From NCBI GenBank assembly GCA_037157565.1, contig JAZHRO010000063.1:155174501-155238500 (forward strand): a stretch of 64,000 bases of DNA. The letters run 5' to 3'. Shown here piece by piece: positions 21,425-33,762 of this stretch. The DNA comes from Thalassia testudinum (lineage: Eukaryota; Streptophyta; Magnoliopsida; Alismatales; Hydrocharitaceae). Positions within the stretch are counted from its first letter, which is position 1. Each line of letters starts with the position of its first letter. The notes below the pieces were generated by a model that searched no databases, was not told the DNA's origin, and saw only the letters and a list, made by a program, of their open reading frames with translations. The position numbers and the translations under genes were made by a program.

Positions 21425-23625
21425 TGACAGAAAGCATTTTCATGCATTTAAAAGTCATCGGAAATCGTAGTATAGTTGCACAAAAGTGATCATCAAAAAT
21501 AAGTTTGTAAAAATTACAAGACTTGAGTCTTGGTCGTTCATCTCTGGGAAGCATTTGCTTTACTTTTGAAGTCGATCTTTTATCGCTCTAGTCATTTAGA
21601 ATCGCATGGCTGTTTTTGATTATTACATGTTGAAGTACGACATGCTTAGTTGTAATATGTATATATATATATACATATATGTGAACAATAGGCAACTTGA
21701 ATCACACAAAAGGAATGGCAATCATTAAGCTCATGGTTGTTTCAAACATATAGAAATATATATAAAATGCATTTTTCATTCATTCCATTGGAGAGTTCTT
21801 TGCAACATGAAACGTAGAGGAAAGCTTGTACAGAAATGCTTAAAATGTAAATCTAGATACCAGAAAACGATCGCATACAAGAATCTACGAGAGTATTTTG
21901 CATGCATCATTCAGGGAGAATAAGGACTACGCTACTAAGCAGTAATAAAAAGCAGTAAAACTATGAGGAGCACAAACTACTAATCTAAATCTAGTAGAAC
22001 AAAAGGGCATTCGAGGGTGGTCCCCGATGGCCTTGGAGTGGTCGGGGGGAGAATGAGGGATGGCCAATGGAGCTTAGGCCAGCCCTTGGAGAGAGAGAGG
22101 AGTGATCCAACATTCTAGCATGGTGTCCTTCATGGTGGTGGTGAACTCCCGGCGATGGAGTGACTATCCTAAGTGGAGGTGGATGTGAATGGAGCCAATG
22201 GAGTGAATGGGTGCCAAGAATGTGAATGGGTGCAAATGGCCACCCATTGGGTGTTTTTATAGACCCAAGGGCTTCTCTCTAGAGAGGGGTGGAACCCTCT
22301 AGAGAGAGTCCAAGAGTGGTCGGCCATATGGTTATGAGATCCAAAAAATGTGGATCTCATTTTGAATGCTTCTTGCTTGCTAAATTTAGCAACCAAGAGG
22401 TGGTGCCACTTCAAGAGAGTTCTAGAGAACTCTAGAGAAGTGTGTGTGTGTGTGTGAATGGGTGTGTGTGTGCATGTATGTGTGGTCATGCTCTATGTGG
22501 CTAGGTGGTTTAGGTTAGGTCCTAAGTGGTTTAAATAGGTGTATGTCTTAAATTAGGGTTACAAACCCTAATTGCTAAGGGGAATTTGCAATTAAACTTA
22601 ACCTAAGTTTAATTGGGTGAGTGTAAACCTAATTGAGAGCGAAATAACTCAATTAGGTTGGGTTTAGGTCAATTGGACTCTCACTAAGTCCAATTGAACT
22701 TGTGTGGGTTGAGATCTAAGCTCAATTGGACTCAATGAGTCTAATTGACTTAGGTGAAGGTAATTGACTTTGATCTAAATCAATTGGGTTTGGTGAAGAC
22801 CTAATTAGGTCCTTAGTAGGTATAGAGGTGATGTACTAGGGTTAGGACACCTTAATTTAGGTTCCTATGGGGTTGGGATTAGGTTTAGGGAGTTAGAGAT
22901 CCAAGATCAAGGCTTGAATCTCAAAACAGGGACTGGAGACCAGTACCAGATGTCCAAAAATGTGATCAGATGACTTATACTAAAAAATCAAAAGTCTAGA
23001 CTTTAGTTTTGGACGTCCAATCTGAGTCAAGAGGAAATCAAGGTTCTATTTTGGGTATTCTACAGAAATTGGACGTTTGACAAAGTGTCTGGACGTCCAA
23101 TAACACTGCAGAAGTGAGTTTGAGGTGTGCGAGAGATGGCTAAGGGTCCTGGACATCTTATAACTTATCTAGACATCCAGATAAGGGTTGGAACTAGGGT
23201 TTTAGGGTTTCCTAGGGTACGGTGACATAATCTAAGGGTGGCTAAGGCTTGGGGAAGTCTTTAGTTTATCCTAAAGCTAGGATGGACCTATGCTCTTCAC
23301 ATTTTACTGCTTTATTCCTACTTAATAGAATAGCAAACCTTTAACTCCCTTACATTATTATTCCTACATCTAATCTAAGCCTTTTGCTCCAGCTCTGCAG
23401 CAACTCCCGTTATTCCTGATCCAGCTTCAGATCCAGCTCTAGATCTGCTTATTGCCTGCAATAGACATAATGCACTTAATCAACACATTATTACATTATT
23501 TTATGCAAAGCTAAAGTAAAGTAGTAAAGATGCAGATAATGCTTATGCATGCATGAATTACCCTAACTTATGCTAAGTCCTAGCTTAATTTAGGTCAATT
23601 AAGACCTATGATTGCTGCGTAATCA
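21425..23625 (-). repeat. D1 5' LTR, complete
   Basis: 2201 bases, sense TGATTACG to CTTTCTGTCA. It has a TATA in an inverted repeat (22252-22275, one mismatch in the arm here), GT microsatellites at 22440-22475, a TA run at 21658-21680, the GGACGTCC cluster and a U5 box near 21536-21556. The open frame at 22169-22489 covers the GT repeats and is not a gene. Confidence 0.92.
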
Positions 23626-24330
23626 ATCAACCTAACTCCTACTTCCGTATTTGATCGATTTCAATTTGAGGAGTTAAAGCCCACCTCGGTCACGATTTAG
23701 CTGGCAGATAGATCAGTCAAAACACCGAGGGGGTGGTTGAGAATGTGATCGTGAAAGTCCACAGGTTCTGCTTTCCCGTAGACTTTTTCGTTCTCAATAT
23801 GGAAGTTCCTCCTGATCTTCGAGATGCACCAATTATTTTGGGTCACCCATTTCTAGCGATAGCCTGAGCGAATACTAATTGTGCATCTGGGTGTATGGAG
23901 ATAGCCCTAGGAAATGAGCGACTTCGACTTGACATATTTAGGGTAGCAAAGAATTTCTACTGTGATCGAATAGAGGAGGATGGTGAAGATGAAGAGTTGG
24001 CATATTGTGGAAACGTCGGGCTCCTCTGTGATGACCCAATGTCTCATTCGTCTGCACTATCAGGGTTCTTGGACCTCGATCCACACAGGACTGAAACCAC
24101 TGCATTACACATATCTCCTCGAGGATCTGACTGTTTAAAGTGTGCTTCTAACTACAGCACCACTGAATCCAGCTATCCTGATCCACACATCGCTGAATTG
24201 CCCCTATTGTTGCAGGAAGACGTGACCACAGCTAACGGGTTTCCCGTTAACGCAGTCACAACCGATTATCTCACAGGAAGTGAATCAATGGGAATTCACA
24301 TGCATACAGATTAGCAGATGCCCACCCTCA
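23626..24330 (+). pseudogene. Element E protease, C-terminal half
   Basis: The first codons, INLTPTSVFDRF, are those that directly follow the DLGAS active site in the A and B copies, so D1 entered just downstream of the catalytic codons. Then come FCFPVDFFVLNM and APIILGHPFLAIA with a stop after it (near 23865), then MEIALGNERLRLDIF and an acidic linker ending near 24314. A frame change occurs near the run of Gs at 23729. Confidence 0.8.
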
Positions 24331-24370
24331 AGTTTGCTCCTCCCACTCCTATTTCTGACTCTGACCACCC

Positions 24371-25990
24371 GTGATTGAAATGAAGCCCTTACCTGACTCA
24401 CTTAAGTATGTGTTCTTGGGCAAAAGTGAGACATACCTCATCATTATTAATGCCCACTTAACTCAAGAACAGAAGCATCAATTGATTTCTATGCTACAAG
24501 ACCATAGGGCTGCTATAGGGTGGAGTATTGCTGATCTCCGCGGTATTCGCCCCTCATATTGCACTCATCACATTTACACGGATGAAGGGGTGAAACCTTC
24601 GAGACAACCTCAAAGATGGCATAACCCGAATATGCTAGAGGTTGTTAAGAAGGAGATCATCAAATGGTTGGATCCAGGATTGTATACCCAATCTCAGACA
24701 GCTAGTGGGTGAGTTCGATCCAGATAGTGCCTAAGAAATCAAGACTCACCATTGTGAAAAATGATACGGGTGAATCCATCCCAACCCGCAATGCGACATC
24801 TTGGAGGGTTTGCATTGACTGTAGGAAACTGAACACGGCTACCCAGAAGGATCACTTTCCTTTGCCTTTCATCGATCAGATCTTGGAACGGTTAGCCGGA
24901 TGCAGTTTCTTTTGCCTTTTTGAATGGATACTTCGGGTATAATCAAGTAGTGATTAGCCTGGAAGATCAAGACAAGACCACATTCACATGCCCCTTTGGA
25001 ACATTCGCTTTCAAGAGAATGCCCTTTGGCCTCTGCAACGCACCAACAACATTTTAGCGTTATATGATGGCCATCTTCTCCGACATGAGTGGGGACTATG
25101 TGGAGGTATTCATGGATGACTTCTCCATTTTCAGAGATGATTTCGCATCTTGTTTTGATAACCTCACCAAGATCCAGAAATGGTGTATTGAGGTAAACCT
25201 AGTACTATCCTGGGAGAAAAGCCATTTCATGGTGAGGGATGGCATAGTACTAGGACACAGGATCTCCAAAAATGGACTTGAGGTCGATCGAGCTAAATCA
25301 GAAATTATTTCCCACTTATCGCCACCTAGCTCGATCAAGCAAATCAGATCATTCTTCGGTCACGTCAGCTTCTATAGGAGATTTATACGCAATTTCTAAA
25401 GAATTGGATGGCCTTTGACGATTCTCCTGGTTGCCGATGCCCCATTTGAATTTGACACCTCGTGTCTCAGTGCCTTCGAGACTTTACGAAGCGCTGTTTT
25501 TGATTCCCCGATTCTCCAACCACCCGATTGATCGCTCGATTTCAAGATGATGTGCGAAGTTTCTGATTTTGTCGTCGGTGCTGTTTTAGGCCAGTATCGG
25601 GAGAAACAACCCTTCATCATATACTATGCTAGCAAGATGCTGAATGAGGCTCAGCGCAATTACACTGTCACAGAGAAAGAACTGCTAGCAGTAGTATTCA
25701 GGTTGAAGAAATTCAGATCATATTTATTAGGGTACAAGGTCATCATTTTCACTGACCACTCCACCCTCCGGCATTTGTTGGCAAAGAAGGATGCCAAACC
25801 ACGATTCATTAGATGGATCCTTCTATTGCAAGAATTTGATATTGAAATCCATGCAATAGTCGGAAAGTAGAATGTTGTGGCGGATCACCTATCCAAACTG
25901 AACCCAGACCACATTCCTTATTCCCTGCCTATCCACGAGCAATTTCCAGATGAATCTCTTTTGGCAGTTCATTATGTTGAGTTCCCTTGG
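24371..25990 (+). pseudogene. Element E reverse transcriptase and RNase H (broken)
   Basis: Motifs in order: MKPLPDSLKYVFLG, AIGWSIADLRGIRPSYC, EVVKKEIIKWLD, WRVCIDCRKLNTATQKDHF, a frame change near 24925, FMDDFSIF (about 25110), LVLSWEKSHFM, SFFGHVSFYRRFIRNF then a stop at 25397. RNase H follows from about 25547 with [47 protein letters not shown] and ADHLSKL. Stops at 25868 and elsewhere fit CAG to TAG changes. Confidence 0.85.
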
Positions 25991-27274
25991 TACGCTGATA
26001 TCGCAAACTACCTTGGCATAGGCAAGATTCCCACGAACCTATCCAAGGACCAGAAACTCAAATTCACTGCAGAAGCCAAATTCTACCTCTAGGATGACCC
26101 ACTACTCATCCGCATTGGAGCGGATCAGATTATTCAAAGATGCATCCCAGATTCTGAGATCCCCAGTGTGTTATCTTTTTGCCACAACGATGCTTGTGGT
26201 GGTTATTTCTCGGGACGAAAAATAGCTGCAAAAATTTTGTAGTCAGGATTTTTCTAGCCAACTATTTTCAGAGATACACACAAATACGCCCAACATTGCA
26301 AACGATGCCAATCGGTCGGTTCTATGACCAGGAGAGACAAGATGCCAATCCAACCCATCATGGTTGTAGAAGTGTTCAACGTCTGGGGCATCGATTTTAT
26401 GGGCCCTTTTTCGAACTCGTGTGGCTTTGAGTACATATTATTAGTCATTGACTATGTCTCGAAGTGGGTCGAGGCCATCCTAGCGAGATAGGATGATCAT
26501 AAGACCGTCATTTCTTTCGTACGGCAGTATATCTTCGCAAGATTCAGAATACCCCACGCTCTGATTAGCGACGGGGGAAGCCACTTCATCCACGCCCATT
26601 TCAAGTCATTACTAAAGAAATACGGGGTACATCACCGTATAGCCACCCTGTATCACTCGCAAACCAATGGGCAGTCTAAAGTATCTAACCATCAAATCAA
26701 GCTGATTCTCTGGAAGACGGTTTGACCAGATAGGAAGGATTGGTCCGATAAATTAGTTGATGCACTCTGGGCATATTGGCTTGCATACAAGGCCCCACTC
26801 AGAATGTCACCATATCGCATGGTATATGGTAAGGCCTGTCACCTTCCTGTAGAGTTGGAACACCGCGCCTTCTTGGTGGTGCGAAAATGTAACCTTGACC
26901 TCGATGCAGGAGGTCAAGAATGGAAACTCCAGCTCAGTGAATTAGAAGAGATCCGGTGAGAGGCCTATGAGAATGCATTGATATACAAGGACAAGACCAA
27001 GGACTTTCACGACCGCCACATCCGGAGGAAAGCATTCACGCCCAACCAGCAAGTTTGGTTGTTTGATTCGTGACTGAAACGTTTCGCAAGGAAGCTCAAG
27101 TCCAAGTGGATTGGCCCGTATATCGTGATTCGGCCATATCCTAATAGGGCAGTCCAGATCAGGGACCCAAAATTTGGGCATATATCTACGGTAAATGGCC
27201 AGCGCCTCAAGCCATTTTTGGCCCAGGAACCTCCTTCACCTGATAAGATTGTTCATTTTATTGAGGACGTGTGA
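25991..27274 (+). pseudogene. Element E integrase (broken, catalytic Glu lost)
   Basis: Zinc-binding region near 26180-26310, then GIDFMGPF with the first D at 26393-26395 and LISDGGSHF with the second D at 26570-26572. The third motif reads QTNGQSKVSNHQIK, so the expected catalytic Glu ([10 protein letters not shown] in relatives) is Lys, a GAA to AAA change. The C-terminal part has KLKSKWIGPY and VNGQRLKPF and ends at the stop at 27272-27274. Several TAG/TGA stops interrupt it. Confidence 0.83.
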
Positions 27275-29287
27275 TTGAATTCTCGCCCAGCTGGAGGCGT
27301 TAAACTCAGCACGTATAGATAGCATCTACCTCACATTCTACCATCATCTATACATAACCATTTTTTTATATATAGCATATTTTCTTTTAGCATATTTTCT
27401 TTCTGCATATTACATACTAACAGGTTGGCTGGTGCTGAATGTATACTTTCAGGAGCAATTACAGGTGATTTCTACCCATTCTCTTCCTGCTGTATTTATT
27501 TTCTTTTATATTCATGCATGAGGACATGCAAGAACTTAAGCATGGGGGGGTAGATACAACAAAACTGAAAAATTTTATGCCAACACTTAGGAAAACCTCA
27601 GAGCTGCATGTAAAACGTACTTTAGGACCATAAATAAAAGACCAACCGACTTCACCTCCAATGCTCGCATTGGAGCTAGAAATCGTCTGCAACAGCCATC
27701 TCCGACTCACCCACTCACCTCTTGTTCCAAATTATGGGTCAAGTTGAATGTAACCCGATACGGGAATTTCAGGAAGTACAAATTATATGAGGTTAATTAT
27801 TTAATAGCATATATACATATTGCACTCATGAATAAGATTATTTTATTAGGAGAATGCAATAGGGATTGTATCCTCTAGTTGATTCCTGTAATCTAGAATC
27901 CAGTACAACTTTTCATACACACGTAGAATTTGCAATGGATTCACGGTGAAGGCTGATAAATGTCGTTAGTTTGTCGAGAAGAAGTAGTGCTTCTTTTCCT
28001 GAACCCCTAGACAGTGTTTTGGGAGTCAGGTAGATTTTCTTCCAAAAATCCACCAAATAGTGTGAGATGAGAGTAGAGTGTACTTGTGCTCTAAGATTAG
28101 TACAAGGAATGTGGAGTCCTAGATAATTAGGTGATGATACTCTGAGATTAGACAGTTTTCACCCTCGGTTCCTGTGTATACATTTTGTGTGAAATATTGA
28201 GAGCCACCAAATAAGGCAAATATGCGAAGAGCGAGTTCTCATAAAACTAGGGCTAAGGTAGATGGTTACGACCATTCTTTACGGAATCCTCGGCTAAAGG
28301 AGGGTATTGATGTCAAGGTCAGAAATACACCGTCCTATCCGTCACTTCCGGTACTGTGAGTAGGCACTTTCACCAAATAAGCCACCCAATGTCTCTTGAG
28401 TACCACCAATCCCTAATAATGCCTCCTCAATAAAGTTCATGGATGTGTGCCAGTTGTGTTGTGTTGAAAAAAGAAAAAAAAGAGAGAGAAAAAAAATTTT
28501 TACATAGAAAAAAAATAAAAAAAATGATGAAAAGAAAGAAAAATTAAAAAAGAAAAACAAAGAAAGAGTGTGAATATTTAGTATTTATTTCAGTTGCATT
28601 GAGGCAATACCACCGAATAAATTTGAGATCCACCAATTATGGCCTTAACCCACCTTTCTTGTGTTTCTGACCACCCGAATACTGGCTGAGGAATTCCGAC
28701 TTAGCGTTAGGGTTATGGGAACTCAACTACAGTGTTAATGCCAAGTGAGACCACCAAATACAGGTCATATGTGTGCATCTGGTGAGATTGTGAGCTCCAA
28801 GAAAAAGAAAAAAAAGAAAAGAAAAAGAAAAAGAGAAAGAGAGAATGAATACAGAGGAACCAAAAGAAAGCGTAGTTTTTCTCGTCTTTCTTTGAGCTGA
28901 GTTACTTAGTAATCCGGGAATCTAGATTCTGTAGTACTAGTCTCTATGTAGCACCAAGCGAGAGTGAGCCACCAAATATATAATCTTTTCCCTCTAAGAT
29001 TCTCTACCCAAGCCTAAAGTTGGGATGGAATTCATAGAATATTTTCAATACCCCGAGGGAAGAAGTCCACCTATCCCACTAGAATTTTTATTAGGGGTCA
29101 AGTACAGGCTTTAGAGGTGCATCAGTTTTTTACTCAAATCCGTTGCAAAAGCTACATATTTGCACTTTCATGATTGTCTGGATTTCTAGAGCATAGGATG
29201 AAAACAAAAAGGAGAAAAATCTCTATGCATACACTTGATAAAATAATCAGTCCCTTAGGGACCCTTGCTGTAAATAATTTAGTCTTG
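27275..29287 (+). other. 3' noncoding region of element E
   Basis: Matches 16166-18103 of D1 in opposite orientation. It starts with GGAGGCGTTAAACTCAGCA just after integrase. The polypurine-like motif GAGGACATGCA, then AAGCATGGGGGGGTAG, lies at 27510-27555. A-rich and AG-rich tracts at 28460-28570 and 28800-28860. No gene seen. Confidence 0.75.
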
Positions 29288-29325
29288 CATTTGCTAGGAA
29301 CTAGCAAGATTTAGGCATGGGGGTA
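29288..29325 (+). promoter_or_regulatory. Polypurine tract and stem-loop of element E
   Basis: TTGCTAGGAACTAGCAA (7 bp stem), then GATTTAGGCATGGGGGTA, then the LTR start TGATTGCG at 29326. Confidence 0.82.
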
Positions 29326-31510
29326 TGATTGCGTAGAAATCATAGGTCTTAATTGAGCTAAATTAGGTTAGGGCTAAGCATAAGTTAGGGTAATTCATGC
29401 ATGCATAAGTGTTATCTGCATCTTTACTGCTTTCCTTTAGCTATGCATTAAATAATGTTATAATGTGCTAATTAAGTGCATTATGTCAATTACAGGTAAT
29501 AGGCTAGATCTAGAGCTGGATCGGGAGCTGGATCTGAAGCTAGATCTGAGCTGGATCAAGAATAATGGGTGTTGCAGTAGAGCTGGAGTAGAAGACTTAG
29601 ATTAGATGTAGTAGATAATAATGTAAGGGAGCTAAGGTATGCTACTCTGTTAAGTAGGAATAAAGCAGTAAAATGTGAAGAGCTTAGGTCCATCCTAGCC
29701 CTAGGATAGCCTAGAGACTTCCCTAAGACTTAGCCACCCTTAGATTAGGTCACCGCACCTTAAGAAACCCTTAAACCCTAATTCCAACCTTTATTTGGAT
29801 GTCCAGATGAATTATAGGATGTCCAGAACCCTTAGCCAACTCCTGCACACCTTAAACCCACTTCTGCAGTGTTATTGGACATCTAGACACTTTGTCAGAG
29901 GTATAATTTCTACAGAATACCCAAAACAGAACCTAGAATTCCCCCTGACTCAGATTGAATGTCCAGAACTGAATTCTGGACTTCTAATTTTTTAGTATAA
30001 GTCGTCTGATTCTATTTTTGGATGTCTGGAACTGCTCTCCAGTTCCTGTTTTTAGATTCGGACCTTGATCTTGGATCTCTAGATCCCTAGACCTAATTCC
30101 AACCCCATAGGAACCTAAATTAAGGTACCCTAACTCTAGTACATCACCTCTAGACCTCCCCAAGGACCTAATTAGGTCCTCACCAAACCCAATTGACTTA
30201 GATCAAAGTCAATTTGATTCATTGAGTCCAATTGAACTCAGATCTCAACCCACACAAGTCCAATTGGACTTAGTGAGAGTCTAACTGACCTAAGCCCAAC
30301 CTAATTGAGTTATTTCACTCTCAATTAGGTTCACACTCATTCAATTAAACTTTGGTTAATTTTAATTGCAATTTCCCCTTAGCAATTAGGGTTTGCAACC
30401 CTAATTCAAGGCATACACCTACCCAAACCCTTTAGGACCTAACCTAGACATCTTAGCCACCTGGAGCACGACCACACACACATGCACACACCCATTCATG
30501 CACACACACTCCTCTATAGTTCTCTAGAACTCTCTCCAAGTGGCGCCGCTCTTGGTTGCCAAATTAGCAACCAAGAGGCATTCAACTTGGGATCCACTTT
30601 TTGTGGATCTCAAAACCACTTGGCCGGCCACTGTTGGTGCTCTCTCTAGAGAGTTCCACACTTCTCTAGAGAGACTCCCTTAGGTCTATAAAAAGACCTA
30701 AGGGGTGGACATTTGCACCGATCCACATACTTGGCTCCATTCACATCCACCTCCACTTAGGCTAGCCACTTCCATCTCCACTCCACCACCACGAGTTCAG
30801 CACCACCATGAAGGTCCCCATCTCCATGCCAGGATGCTGGATCACTTCTCTAACCTCTCTCCAAGGGTCGGCCTAAGCTCCATTGGCCGCCCCTCATTCT
30901 CCTCTCAACCACTCTATGGCCATTGGAGCCCACTTCTGAATGCCCTCACTTTCTGATAGATTAGTAGCTAGCTCTTTACATTTACTGCTTCTATTTATTG
31001 CTTAGTAGTATAGTCCTTATTCTCCCCCAATGATGCATGCAAAATCCCTCGGTAGATTCCTGTATGCGATCATTTTCTGGTAGCTAGATTTACATTTTTA
31101 AGCATTCCTGTACAAGCTTTCCTCTACATTCCATGTTGCAAACATCCTATGAATGAATGAATGAAAAAAATATATTTTCTATATATATATATATATGTCT
31201 ATGTGTTGAGAATCACCATGAGCTTATTGCAATATACTTTGTGTGATTAAGGTTTCCTACTTTTAATTCCTGATATTCTTGCAACTAAGCATGTCATACT
31301 AAAATATGTAATAATCATAAACTGCCATGCGACTTGTAAATAAGTAGAGCGATAAAAGATAAATTTCATAATTAAACAAACGCCTCCCAGAGACGAACGA
31401 CAGGGACTCAAAGTCTTATTATTTTTACAAACTTATTTTTGACGAACGTTTTTGCGTGACTATAATATGATTCCGACGACTTTCAAATGTGCGAGAACGC
31501 CTTTCGGTCA
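29326..31510 (+). repeat. Element E 3' LTR, complete
   Basis: 2185 bases, TGATTGCG to CTTTCGGTCA. Homologous to both D1 LTRs but opposite in orientation. It contains the GGACGTCC cluster (29795-30030), CA microsatellites (30474-30510), CTAGAG palindromes, the promoter at 30678-30703, a TA run near 31178-31196 and the U5 box near 31385-31405. The F leader resumes at 31511. Confidence 0.92.
30678..30703 (+). promoter_or_regulatory. TATA box inside a perfect 10 bp inverted repeat (E LTR)
   Basis: CCTTAGGTCT-ATAAAA-AGACCTAAGG. The TATA sequence spans the right edge of the left arm and the 6-base centre. Compared with D1, both arms changed together (A/T pair here, G/C pair there). Confidence 0.8.
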
Positions 31511-31961
31511 ACTCTCCACACATAATCTGTCACTGTACATGAAGAAAAGATGTGCTGGCTACTATCGTTATGCAATTCACGAAGAAAATTGATTCATCTT
31601 GTAGCTGATCCATAGGATTCAGTTAGGACAAGCCAATCACTCCATATTTCTTGAACCATAAAGGAAATTACTTGAACCCATGCTTTCAAACTTGGTTTAC
31701 CTCCCAAAAACTTGGTTGGGTATACCTAATATTTGAATCCTAAAAGCTACTAAGCAAGATTCGAATCCTAAAACTCACTTCATCCTCAATAATCTTGCCT
31801 AAAAACTCTTGGTTGTGCACATTCACACATTTTCAAATGAACTATTAAGGGTACAACCCATTAACCGGTCCCATCACATTCCAAAAGCACTACTATCCCA
31901 AGCTTAACTAAAATTGAGTAGATGTTGTCCATAGGATTCACAAAGTCCATTTTAGGGTACT
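31511..31961 (+). mobile_element. Element F leader, first fragment
   Basis: In + orientation this is homologous to the leader of element A (reverse complement of about 11590-11850). Shared words include CAAACTTGGTTTACC, TGGTTGTGCAC, ATTAAGGGTACAACCCATTA and CATCACATTCCAAAAGC. It is cut on the left by E and on the right by C after GTACT (31957-31961). The leader resumes at 57202 with GTACT. Confidence 0.8.
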
Positions 31962-33721
31962 TGACGAGTCGATTGTTCGCTTTAAAGTCGTTTGTAATTT
32001 TATGTGGTGGAAAATTGACTAATTAATATTTAAAAAAAAAAGAAATAACCACTCGCAGAAGAGTAGGTCGTTTCCACAGGGAGGCAATGACGTATTTAAA
32101 TTCGCACCGGTTAAAAATGTTTGTTCGTAGTTAGTTTGGATAAGAATCAAGCCAAAATTGCCTTCAGATTAAGGTTGAATCAAGAAATCATGCTGAAATA
32201 GAATTCTTAATAACTAGAGGATATTTGTTGCAATGCAGATTCAATAAAATATCACTAAAAGATGACAATGGCAGAAAATGTAATTATTAATGGCACGAAT
32301 ACTGTAGAGAAATAGGGGATTTATTCCCCTTGGCCATGCATGAAGAGGAGTGGACGGCCGGAGGCGGGAAACTCGGAGGAAGTTCTTTGGACCGAGGGCT
32401 TCGCAGCGGTGGTGGCGGCGTGTCACGCGGTGGCCGGAGCCGGCCGGGCGGAGCTCCGGCAAAGGTGGCTACAGCTGCTGGAGGTGATGCGCATGCGCGC
32501 ACGAAGGCTGAGCGCTGCTGCAGGTGATGTGCGCGCATGCACTGGTGTTGTGGGCGCGCTGGAGTTGAGCGCGCAGAGGGTTACTAGCGGGCGCTCTCTA
32601 ATGGAGGCGGATGCTGTTGCAGGTGCAAGAAGGCTGTAGGTGCGTGGTGCTGGTGCACTGCAGGCTGGAAGGCGCGGAGAAGAACGCGCACCTGCTGCGT
32701 GCGTGAAGAGGCCTGCAGGGCTGCTGGCGGGCGTGAGCTTGGTGCTGCAGGTGAGTGTGCGCACGCACTGGTGCGACATTGTAGATAGCGGCAGGGAGGC
32801 TGCAGGCGTGGGAAGGCTACAGGCGTGGCTGGATGCTGTCGGCTGTGCCTGCCTTGTGCGCAGCTGGAGGGCGTGCGGGGGAATGCTGCAGGAGGTGCTG
32901 GAGGTGTGATGCGGGCGTGGAGTGAGCGGGTGAGGGTTGGCGCTTCAGGTGAGCGGGCAAAGGCAGGCGGTTGGCGGTGAAGTGGGCGAGTGTGGTTGCT
33001 GTTGGAGTGGGGATGTCGAAGCTTCAGATGTCCGAGAAACTTCCCAGACGTCTTAACTGGCTGAAGGGTGATTGCAGTAGCTGCGACGGTGGTTGTTGCT
33101 AACGACGGCAAGGGAGGTGCTCGGCGAGGTGCTCACGGTAATGCGAACGATCTCCGGATGGCGGTGTGGCCTGTCACACCACATGCCCACGGTGGTTGAG
33201 GATCGTCGCCGCGGTTGAGGCCGGCGGTGTGGAATGGAAGAGATGGACTCTCTGCATAGTGTGGATAGTTGGGGTGGTGGCCTCCCTCGCTCGGCAGCCT
33301 CTCTCCTCTTTTTGTAGCTGCCTACACGAATTTGAATGGAGAAGCGGGAGCAAACCCACCTTCTCCGCTAATCCATGAATGTGGCTTTAGTGCGGCAAGA
33401 GGCGTTGCAGTGGCAATAGAGCCGTTGCTGAAAAGAAGAAGAATAAAGGATATTATTAAAATATTATGGTTATTTATATACAAACCCTCAACTTTTATGT
33501 TAACTTAAACAATGTACCTAATTGGTTAACTAATTAAATGAATGTCATTCTAAGTTAATTCTAAATGCATTTAAAATATGAATGCAATGCATGAATTATG
33601 TAATTAAATTAGAAATATGAATTAATCTGTTTACATCCTAATTTATGCTAATTAAATGTTAAAATTAACTTAATGCCTAGGCACTTAAATACTTAAATAT
33701 CCCACTAATATGGGCTAATCA
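31962..33721 (-). repeat. Element C 3' LTR
   Basis: 1760 bases, sense TGATTAGCCC to GACTCGTCA. It has a GC-rich middle (32330-33420) and the U5 box near 32068-32086. Long open frames in the GC-rich part (for example 32584-33111) are not kept intact in the 5' LTR copy and are composition artefacts. Confidence 0.93.
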
Positions 33722-33762
33722 AATACCCCCATGCCTAGTTTTTGCTAGTACCTAGCAAAATT
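33722..33762 (-). promoter_or_regulatory. Polypurine tract and stem-loop of element C
   Basis: Sense TTTTGCTAG-GTA-CTAGCAAAA (perfect 9 bp stem), then ACTAGGCATGGGGGTATT, then the LTR start TGATTAGCCC. Confidence 0.82.

Larger units (their letters stand above)
14125..23625 (-). mobile_element. Element D1: non-autonomous LTR retrotransposon carrying an unrelated ORF
   Basis: In sense it has a 5' LTR (21425-23625), primer site, leader, one long degraded ORF, a 3' noncoding region matching that of E, polypurine tract and 3' LTR (14125-16125, cut by element A). No RT, RNase H, integrase or protease motif was found in any frame of its 5.3 kb interior. It shares LTR and 3' region with E (family D). 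It is inserted in the E protease gene in opposite orientation; the right flank is ATCAA (23626-23630), and the other flank lies outside the window. Confidence 0.85.
23626..31510 (+). mobile_element. Element E: Athila-type retrotransposon, right part
   Basis: It starts abruptly inside protease at 23626, where D1 is inserted, and runs through RT, RNase H, integrase, 3' noncoding region and polypurine tract to its 3' LTR at 29326-31510. Its 5' part should lie to the left of the window beyond D1. It is inserted into the leader of F. Coding parts are heavily damaged, in keeping with E being older than D1. Confidence 0.88.

Noticed and set aside
22169..22489. 106-codon frame starting with Thr/His repeats
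   Set aside because: It translates the GT/CA microsatellite of the D1 LTR.
27275..29287. Envelope-like gene between integrase and 3' LTR of E
   Set aside because: Some Athila elements have one, but no open frame, signal peptide or membrane segment could be supported here or in A, B or C.
32584..33111. 175-codon minus-strand open frame, Ala/Pro/Ser/His-rich
   Set aside because: It lies inside the C 3' LTR in GC-rich sequence. The 5' LTR copy (56235-56742) breaks the frame, and many overlapping frames are open at once, as expected from composition.
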